Shown: piece by piece, positions 17,101-22,558 of the stretch
How the letters are laid out: each line of letters starts with the position of its first letter
How positions within the stretch are numbered: the first letter of the stretch is position 1
Source of the DNA: DATAXP01 sp036272935
GTDB taxonomy: Bacteria; Planctomycetota; Planctomycetia; Pirellulales; PNKZ01
NCBI GenBank assembly: GCA_036272935.1
Contig: DATAXP010000099.1
Coordinates: 1-22,558 of the forward strand
Direction: 5' to 3'
DNA: 22,558 nt
Position numbers and translations under genes: made by a program
The notes under the pieces: generated by a model
Told to the model about the DNA's origin: nothing
The model's input: only the letters and a program-made list of their open reading frames with translations
The model's database searches: none

Positions 17101-18343
17101 CGATGATCGCCGGCGCGCGGCCGTGCAATGCCTTCAGCAACGCGCCGAGCGCGGCTTGATCGAAGCGGCAGCTTATGAGCTGACGATGCCGCAAGCTCCC
17201 TGGAATCTGACGCAAGGCGTGGACGCGGCACGGCTGCTCTACCACGCCGACGAGCGCCAAGCGCACGACGATGAGGCCTGGAACCGATCGCAAGCGAGCA
17301 TCCATGCCTTGCGCGAAACCTTGCGCGCGAGCTTGTCGAGCTTCGATCTGGCGCCCGAGCCGGAGTTCCTGGCCGATGGCCTGCAACTCGTTCACGTTCC
17401 CTTTCGCGGCGCGGTGTTGCGCATCGATCAGGCTGCCCAAGCGCTCGCGGAAGAGACGGCCGCCCACGAGCGCGTGTTGAGCGAAAAAGAACGGCAAATC
17501 TTCGAGGATTTCTTGCTCGGCGAAGTGGGACTCGAACTGCACCGGCGGATGCATGAAGCGGCCGAGCAGGTGCTGCGCATGAACCGCGAGGTCGCGGGCC
17601 GTCCAATGAGCACCGGGATGCAAATGCGATTTCGCTGGGAACTGGCCGATGAAGCCTCCCCAGAACTTCGCGCCGCGCGCGACGTGTTGATGCGAGTTCG
17701 AGAAACCTGGTCGAGCGACGAGCGCGCCACGCTGATCGCCTTCCTACAAAAGCGAATCCAAGCCGAGCACCTTGGCAACGAAGTCATCACCTGGCGCACG
17801 CTGCTGGAGGCGGCGCTCGACTATCGCCGCTGGCATGTTTTGCACATCGAGCGCCGTCCCGATCAGCAGCAGCCGTGGCGCTTGCTCACGCGCCGCAGCT
17901 ACGGCGCACTCAGCGGCGGCGAAAAGGCGGTGGCCTTGACCGTCCCTCAGTGTGCCGCGGCGTCGGCCTACTACAGCTCGGCCGATCGCTTCGCTCCACG
18001 GCTGATTCTGCTCGACGAAGCGTTCGCCGGGGTCAGCACCGATAACCGCAGCAGTTGCCTCGAACTGCTCGTGTCGTTCGATCTGGATGTTGTGATGACC
18101 AGCGAGAACGAGCGCGGCTGCTACCCGGTGGTGCCGGCCTTGGCAATTTGCCGGCTATCTCGCGCACCCGATCTGCCGGTGGTGCTGAACGACGTCTTGC
18201 TCTGGAACGGCAAGCGACAGCAGCGGGTCGTCGAATCGCCATCCCTCGACGCGCTGTCCAACGACAGTTCCCGTTTGGCAACTCCGCACGCCGCCTCGAA
18301 CGGCGAAACCTCTTCAGGCCCCAACAATGGCCGACTTTTCTGA
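14106..18343 (+). CDS. jetC: Wadjet type II JetC SMC-like ATPase (TIGR02680), one frameshift
   Basis: Read with one added base, this encodes ~1412 residues, the expected size for TIGR02680. It is the SMC-type motor that binds and extrudes DNA. Near the N-terminus are RAGLLNIFLFEDERF and Walker A GTNGTGKS (67-74), then DPTRQVAWNLL. Long Gln/Ala/Glu-rich coiled coils follow (about 280-580 and 760-1080) around a central region with CPLLRDPGG and LLDAWLYPDGRL. Near the C-terminus are the signature LSGGEK (~1269-1274), Walker B LILLDEAF (~1300-1307) and MTSE. The first frame runs from 14106 past about 15855, and the second is open from 15815 to the stop at 18343. The switch most likely lies at the six-C run 15856-15861, as if one base were lost. 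No programmed slippery heptamer is in phase. Both ATPase halves are intact, so the break is recent or a sequence error. As read, the product would stop at 16148. Confidence 0.88.
15856..15861 (+). other. Likely frameshift site in jetC (six-C run)
   Basis: Upstream of the run the frame of 14106 reads a good helical segment (YRRRTATLAAEIA). Downstream the frame of 15878 reads LLEVRKQQVLGELRQIE. The second frame is closed by TGA at 15812-15814, so the switch must fall after that. The C run is the only homopolymer at the point where the first frame loses helical character. Missing one base restores a single ORF. Confidence 0.7.
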
Positions 18344-19640
18344 ACACCATCCGCTTGTCCAGCGCATGCGCCAACCCGATCTGAGCCGCCTCATGAAGCG
18401 GCTCGTGATGTGGATTGGCCGTGGCACGCCGGTTGTGGGAAAGCTGGTTCTGGCGCGGCCTAGCCCTTCGGAGCGGCGGGCGATCGCCAGTCTAAGCGGC
18501 TGCCCCGCCGTCGATACTCAATCGGTGACCGTCGATCTCGATGCTCTGAATGCGATCGCCACACGCGAGGGACATTTCACCTCGTTGGCCGAATTTATCG
18601 AGGCGGTGCATGGCCGACCAATCAGGGCCGAAACGGTTCATCGCAACCAACTGCGACGATCGTGGGATGAACTGTGGCAATCGGCGATCGCGCGCCCTTG
18701 TGGGGGATCTGAAGTCAAGCGCTGGCTCGCCCAATCGCGAATCAAGACTTGGATCCGCCGATTAGCGGGCGAGGACTTGGAACAATGCCGATTGTTGCTG
18801 GCGCACCTGTTCGCGGTGCTCGAACGCCTCCCTCTACAGGTTCCGATGCCGTTGACTCAGTTAGCAGCAGAGATGTGCGGCGACAGTCACGCGCTCGATC
18901 GAGATTCGTCGTTGGGGCGCTTGACGGCTCGTGCCCTGGCGGCGCTGCAACGCCGACCGCCGGCCCACTCTGCGGCAGAGATCCGCATTCTTTGGGCGGA
19001 CGTCGGAATTGTGCTCGACGAACTCTCGGCGACCGTGCTCGTGCTAAATCTTCCTGCGCTGCCAGGGAGCGCGCTTGGCGACGTACTTTATCGAATGCGG
19101 CAAGCCGGTGACCCCGTCCGTCTGACGTTTCGCCAGCTTCGTAGCAATGCCCTGTGTGAATTTGACGTTGCCGGCGCGGCGGAGGTCTTCGTCTGCGAGA
19201 ACCCGGCGGTGGTCGCGGCCGCGGCTGATCGGTGGGGTGCAAACTGTCGACCGTTGGTTTGTGTTGAAGGGCAACCCAACCTTGCCGCCGAACGCTTGCT
19301 GCACATGCTCGTCGCGCGCGACGTCTCGCTGCACTATCACGGCGATTTTGACTGGGGTGGAATTCGCATCGCCGCGCATCTCTGGAAGCGGTTTCGGTTT
19401 ACTCCCTGGCGATTCACCCGCGACGACTATGTTCAGGCGCCTCCCGGACGAACCTTGTCGGGCCCGCAGATCGCAACGCCTTGGGATGATCGGCTCGCTC
19501 CAGCTATGCAAGCCGGGGCGGTCGTCGTCCATGAAGAAGCGGTGATGGAACACCTTATCGCCGACCTTCGACCGGTGTCATCCGTAGCCGCCGGCCTTAA
19601 AAGCTGCGGCACACCGGCAGCACGGTCTTCGCGCGACTGA
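18327..19640 (+). CDS. jetD: Wadjet type II JetD Toprim nuclease (TIGR02679; DUF3323-DUF2399)
   Basis: The product has 437 residues. The N-terminal half (LMKRLVMWIGRG, SPSERRAIASLSG, then ...SLAEFIEAVHGRPI) matches DUF3323. The C-terminal half is the Toprim-type DUF2399 domain, with the metal-binding glutamate in VCENPAVV (Glu291) and the paired acids in HGDFDWGGIRIA (Asp340, Asp342). These residues place it with topoisomerase-VI/Spo11-like nucleases. In Wadjet, JetD cuts circular DNA once JetABC has extruded it. It ends with VHEEAVMEHLIADL, the usual family end, plus about 20 residues (GLKSCGTPAARSSRD) that look unconserved. ATG 18327 overlaps the jetC stop by 17 bp. It is the last gene of the operon, and no strong terminator is seen after it. 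The catalytic set appears complete. Confidence 0.9.
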   Translation: MADFSEHHPLVQRMRQPDLSRLMKRLVMWIGRGTPVVGKLVLARPSPSERRAIASLSGCPAVDTQSVTVDLDALNAIATREGHFTSLAEFIEAVHGRPIRAETVHRNQLRRSWDELWQSAIARPCGGSEVKRWLAQSRIKTWIRRLAGEDLEQCRLLLAHLFAVLERLPLQVPMPLTQLAAEMCGDSHALDRDSSLGRLTARALAALQRRPPAHSAAEIRILWADVGIVLDELSATVLVLNLPALPGSALGDVLYRMRQAGDPVRLTFRQLRSNALCEFDVAGAAEVFVCENPAVVAAAADRWGANCRPLVCVEGQPNLAAERLLHMLVARDVSLHYHGDFDWGGIRIAAHLWKRFRFTPWRFTRDDYVQAPPGRTLSGPQIATPWDDRLAPAMQAGAVVVHEEAVMEHLIADLRPVSSVAAGLKSCGTPAARSSRD

Positions 19641-19926
19641 CGGTGAGATTTGAACTCGTCAACTTCTTGTTTGACAATAGCTTGAGGGATAGCCTTCATT
19701 AGTCGGGAAGATGGTTTTAAGCGAGGTGACCCAAAAAAAATCGGCAAGCTGTTCCGTTTAAGAAAAAAGATCGGGGGCGACAGGACACCGATTGAACTTT
19801 TTCGTGCCGCCTTGGCAAGTTAGGAGGACAGGGCAAAAAGATTGCTTGATCCTTGACGGTTACCCCCTCATCCACGTCGAGTTGCAACTCCGCTGCGCCG
19901 GCAGCGCGTGGTCGGACCCCAGTCAA
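19641..19926. other. Gap between jetD and a gene remnant
   Basis: No convincing gene is present on either strand. Small minus-strand ORFs here have no recognisable protein pattern. The sequence is less GC-rich than the operon, with an eight-A run (19733-19740) and other A-rich stretches. No clear rho-independent terminator for the jet operon is visible. The region ends where the remnant's homology stops, near 19930, which may be a recombination joint. Confidence 0.5.
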
Positions 19927-20135
19927 TTAGGTCCACGTGCCGATCGATGCGTCGGTTGATGTGACCGACGCGCGGTGGGCGTGGCCGCAGCCTCTCTGGA
20001 CATACGAGACGATCGACTCCAGCCAAGCCGCGACCGCTTTCTTCTCGAACATCGCGATATCGATCGGGAGCTTGGGAACAATGCCTGCAAGCCGGCCGCG
20101 TAAATCTCGTCCTCGTATTGGCCGAAAAGTTTCAC
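19927..20135 (-). pseudogene. 5' remnant of a lactate 2-monooxygenase-like FMN enzyme
   Basis: GTG 20135 reads VKLFGQYEDEIYAAGLQ, then slips. In the next frame it continues VPKLPIDIAMFEKKAVAAW, then SIVSYVQRGCGHAH. This matches the start of FMN-dependent alpha-hydroxy-acid oxidases of the lactate 2-monooxygenase type: an EIY-x2-G start, a PxLPxD block, then a YVxGG-G loop. The frame change is explained by one missing G near the CAGGCATT stretch. The family is about 390 residues, but homology ends within ~68 codons, so the FMN site and catalytic His are gone. It follows the decarboxylase gene by 76 bp on the same strand, suggesting a former two-gene unit for lactate/pyruvate metabolism whose second gene was cut away at the island edge. 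Confidence 0.7.
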
Positions 20136-20211
20136 GGTGCCTCCGATACGTTTGCTTCTATTGGTTGAGGCTTACGGGGCTGACTCAGGCGCAATCGCCG
20201 CAGTTGCCCTG

Positions 20212-21870
20212 CTAAACGTCGGCATATAGGGCCTCGAGACGCTTATTTGCCGCCGCGAGCCCCGCGGGGTAGTCCGTTTTGCCGCCGACGACCTCGATGT
20301 AGCACGCTGTATCACCCTTGGCGGCCCTGTCCAGCGCGGCATCGAGTTCGCCTAGCGTGCTGACTTTGGCTGTGAACCAACCCTGGCAGCCCAGGGCAGC
20401 GGGCAAGGCGTGATAGGTCCAGGCGGCGAGGTCGTTGTAGACCCGATTCGGATCCGCCTCGAGCGCCCGCTCGATCATGTATCCCTCGTTGTTGAGGACA
20501 AAGATGATTGGTTTGAGCCCGTAGCGTCCCATGGTCCCGACGGCGGTGGCGGTCAACTGGTGCGAACCTTCGCCGGTGAAAAGGATGGTTCGTCGCGATG
20601 GATCGGCGAGGGCGATTCCCAACGTCGCTCCGGTGGCCCAGCCAATCGAACCCCAGAGTGGGGCGCCCTGTGTCTCAGCGCCTTCGGGAAGTGGAAGCGG
20701 GCCGATGCCTGAACTCGAGCTGCCGCTCTCCAGGACGATCCGATCCATGGGCTTGAAAAAGTCTCGGTAGCGGGGATAGAGCGCCGCCGCGGTGATTGGG
20801 TCGGTCGGCTTGCCGCTTGGTTTCGTGGGAGCCTGCTTGCGCGGCGCCGAGTATCCAAAGTTCTTGGGTGCCGACTTGGCCAGCATTTCGAAGACATCGC
20901 CCATCCGGACGGGGTTGTAAATTCGGTTACCAATCCGAACGTAATCTACCTCGATGGTCACGAGCTTCTCGGGCGCGAGCTGGCTTGAGTATGCGGCCGT
21001 GTTGATCTCGTTGAAGTTGACCCCTCCGGCGTCAATGACCAGGTCTGCAGCCTCGATTGCCTCGAGCACGCCGGGAGACGCCCCGGCTCCGAGATAGGTC
21101 CCAACGAACTGGGGATGCGTCTCCGAGAGGACACCCTTCTCCATAGGCGTCACGGCAAACGGGCAGCCTAGCGACTCGATCAACGCCTGTAAGCTTTGTT
21201 GGAGCTTGAACCGCGAGACGGTGTATGCGGGGAGAATGGCTATGGATCGGGCGGCTTGAATCCGCTCGGTGATCGCCGCGACGGCCTTGGCCAGATCGGG
21301 GCCGCTTGCGGGCTTTGGATACGGAGTTGCCTCAGTGCCGGAAACCGACGTAATGGCGAAGTCCCCCGCGACGAGAATGTAGGCCGGCCGGCTTTCCGCC
21401 CGCGCCGTGGCGATCAGCCGTTCCATCTCATGCACACAGTTATCGGGAGTGATCACCGCTGAAACGCATGCCGCCTGGGCCGAGATGTTCGCGAAGTTCT
21501 GAAATATTCCGTCGCCGAGTGTGTGGTGGATGATCTTGCCGACCCGCTGGTTGCGCATCGTCGGCATGCCTACCAGGTGAAAGACGCACGAGCGTTCAGC
21601 TTTTGCCCCCATCACGCCGTTGAGCGCGGAAAGCTCGCCGACAGCGTAGGTAGTCATCAGCATCGAACAACCGCGCACGCGGGCGTATCCATCGGCCGCA
21701 TAGGCTGCGTCCAATTCATTCGAACAACCAATCCAGCGAATTGTCGTGCTCTGGGCAACAGCATCGTTGAGCTTGAACGCGAAGTCCCCCGCGACGCCGA
21801 AGCAGTCGGTAATCCCCTCTCGTGAAAGTCGCTCGACAATGTAATCCGAGACAGTCGGTTGATTACTCAT
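20212..21870 (-). CDS. ThDP-dependent 2-oxoacid decarboxylase (pyruvate/indolepyruvate decarboxylase type)
   Basis: This 552-residue cytosolic enzyme likely decarboxylates pyruvate or a larger 2-oxoacid to an aldehyde, using thiamine diphosphate and Mg2+. Residues equivalent to the Zymomonas catalytic set are present: Asp29 in GVAGDF, Glu52 in CSNELDAAYAADGYAR, the HH pair 115-116 in IIHHTLG, and Glu467 in LNNEGYMIE. The cofactor motif reads GEGS...NN with Glu434 where most family members have Asp (GDGS), a conservative metal-ligand change. Length matches the family. ATG 21870 (MSNQPTVSDYIVERL) gives the usual start; ATG 21882 is four codons upstream and also possible. A remnant of a lactate monooxygenase-like gene follows. 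The substrate cannot be fixed from sequence alone. An ATTGGG/CCCAAT inverted repeat lies just upstream (21900-21930). Confidence 0.88.
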   Translation of the reverse strand: MSNQPTVSDYIVERLSREGITDCFGVAGDFAFKLNDAVAQSTTIRWIGCSNELDAAYAADGYARVRGCSMLMTTYAVGELSALNGVMGAKAERSCVFHLVGMPTMRNQRVGKIIHHTLGDGIFQNFANISAQAACVSAVITPDNCVHEMERLIATARAESRPAYILVAGDFAITSVSGTEATPYPKPASGPDLAKAVAAITERIQAARSIAILPAYTVSRFKLQQSLQALIESLGCPFAVTPMEKGVLSETHPQFVGTYLGAGASPGVLEAIEAADLVIDAGGVNFNEINTAAYSSQLAPEKLVTIEVDYVRIGNRIYNPVRMGDVFEMLAKSAPKNFGYSAPRKQAPTKPSGKPTDPITAAALYPRYRDFFKPMDRIVLESGSSSSGIGPLPLPEGAETQGAPLWGSIGWATGATLGIALADPSRRTILFTGEGSHQLTATAVGTMGRYGLKPIIFVLNNEGYMIERALEADPNRVYNDLAAWTYHALPAALGCQGWFTAKVSTLGELDAALDRAAKGDTACYIEVVGGKTDYPAGLAAANKRLEALYADV

Positions 21871-21971
21871 AGAACTTTTCATGGCATTTAATGGGTGCGT
21901 TATTGGGATCGTGGACAATTGCCCCAATAGCCGCGATGACGAGGGACCTCGAGCCAAAGAACCCGCTGATT

Positions 21972-22406
21972 TTATCCGCCCCGGAGACGGAAGTGAATTG
22001 GGTCAGCCGACCGTGGACCGGCAGGATTGACGCTCGCGAGAGCCGTCGCTGATCTCCACTTACTCGGATGCTTGTAGGTCCGGTCGAAAGTGACGCCCTT
22101 GTACCTAGAACGGGTCGGTGACAGAGTTTTCCGCCTGTTCATTTGGTTCTGAGAACGGGTGGCTGACCGTAGGTTGCTGCGTTGGTTGTTCTTCGGATCG
22201 CCATCTCGATGGTCAACGTCTAGCGGCCACTCAGCACCGAGAATACTGCGATGTATGAAGATCGCTTTCTTCTTCCTCGGACCGATCCTGACGCGGCGAA
22301 AAACATACCCGTAACGGTCGGTCCTCCATCGGTACTGCTTCAGCGTCTCGTAGTCCTAGTCATCGACGAGCGTGACTTGGCCTTTGGGGAGAGGTATGGT
22401 CCGCAC
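21972..22406 (-). pseudogene. HNH/AP2 homing-endonuclease-type gene with an in-frame TAG
   Basis: The minus strand from GTG 22406 to TAA 21972 (145 codons) reads MRTIPLPKGQVTLVDD, TAG, then DYETLKQYRW. The next landmarks are AIFIHRSILGAEWPLDVDHR, GDPKNNQRSNLRSATRSQN and SRYKGVTF. These are an HNH_3 nuclease (HR-x-IL, DH, N, NLR-x-AT-x-QN) followed by the start of an AP2-type DNA-binding domain. Homologues have an acidic residue at the TAG position (VDDEDYE), so a GAG-to-TAG change is the simplest explanation. The C-terminal ~30 residues after PSKWRSA no longer look like AP2 and suggest further decay or truncation. There is no start codon between the TAG and the HNH core, which is why ORF finders miss it. 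Such genes move by homing in phages and introns. The 5' end lies within 12 bp of the 141-bp repeat. Confidence 0.8.
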
Positions 22407-22417
22407 GCTGAACTAGA

Positions 22418-22558
22418 CCTTAAACAAGCGAAGGCCGACCGCGTGGAGTGGCGTTTTCTCCGGTCGGCATGAAGCGCAATGCCGAGGGCCGACGCCCCTC
22501 GGCGTGGTGGTGAAGGTCGGATTGTGGTCGGGCATGGTCGAGTGCTTTCTGGGGTTCG
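22418..22558 (-). repeat. Right copy of 141-bp terminal inverted repeat
   Basis: This is the exact reverse complement of 1-141, with a further CTAG match at 22413-22416 after one mismatch at 22417. It carries the same 8-bp hairpin (22481-22503) and a GCCGACC/GGTCGGC stem (22434-22440 with 22462-22468). The small plus-strand ORF that ends at 22472 shares its last residues with the left-end ORF only because of this repeat. Confidence 0.95.

Noticed and set aside
15878..18343. Second half of jetC as a separate gene starting at TTG 15878
   Set aside because: The frame is open back to 15815 with helical coding potential, and the family is normally one ~1400-residue protein with both ATPase halves.
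19433..19747. Minus-strand ORF overlapping the end of jetD
   Set aside because: Half of it is antisense to jetD. The remainder (MKAIPQAIVKQEVDEF...) is short and matches nothing I recognise.
22251..22472. 73-residue plus-strand ORF at the right end
   Set aside because: It is antisense to the HNH gene, and its end is supplied only by the 141-bp repeat; no protein family pattern.
1..22558. CRISPR arrays, tRNA or rRNA genes
   Set aside because: No regularly spaced direct repeats, tRNA cloverleaf or rRNA-like sequence was seen on either strand by eye.

Overview
This is a 22.6-kb, GC-rich window. It most likely comes from a Planctomycetota bacterium (Pirellulales-like) and was probably recovered as a complete metagenomic contig. 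That assignment is an inference. It rests on a GT-C membrane protein with C-terminal TPRs next to a polyprenol-phosphate glycosyltransferase, a remnant resembling a conserved protein I associate with planctomycetes, few strong Shine-Dalgarno sites, and hairpin-rich intergenic repeats. No tRNA, rRNA or CRISPR array was seen.

Layout. (1) 1-4100, minus strand, visibly less GC-rich: a phage tail tape-measure protein whose 3' end runs in frame into the middle of a RepA-like hexameric ATPase, a terminator hairpin, and an unlisted 55-codon gene. (2) 4132-7230, minus strand: a TMTC-like GT-C/TPR membrane protein and a Dpm1-type GT2 glycosyltransferase, separated by a cruciform repeat and preceded by intergenic repeats and a possible promoter. 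(3) 7574-8065: a conserved gene lacking its 5' end. (4) 8236-10989, minus strand: a SWIM-SNF2 ATPase. It is divergent from (5) 11204-19640, plus strand: a four-gene Wadjet type II locus, jetA-jetB-jetC-jetD, tightly packed (a 47-bp gap, a 4-base ATGA overlap, a 17-bp overlap). The SNF2 and jetA starts share a 214-bp intergenic region holding a 46-bp interrupted palindrome. (6) 19927-20135: the 5' remnant of a lactate 2-monooxygenase-like gene. (7) 20212-21870, minus strand: a pyruvate/indolepyruvate decarboxylase-type ThDP enzyme. (8) 21972-22406, minus strand: an HNH/AP2 homing-endonuclease-type gene with one in-frame TAG, absent from simple ORF lists. Both window ends carry the same exact 141-bp sequence in inverted orientation.

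How the genes work together. The main system is Wadjet, an SMC-like complex (kleisin JetA, KITE JetB, SMC ATPase JetC, Toprim nuclease JetD) known to extrude loops on and cut closed circular plasmid DNA. Key motifs of JetC and JetD are present, but jetC has a one-base frameshift near a run of six C. The locus is therefore either inactivated or carries a sequence error. The SWIM-SNF2 gene beside it is a candidate partner, unproven. The SNF2-Wadjet block lies between two broken genes, as expected of an inserted defence island. The two ends look like mobile-DNA wreckage (tape-measure/repA chimera, degraded homing endonuclease, inverted 141-bp repeat), and part of this may reflect assembly-graph junctions.
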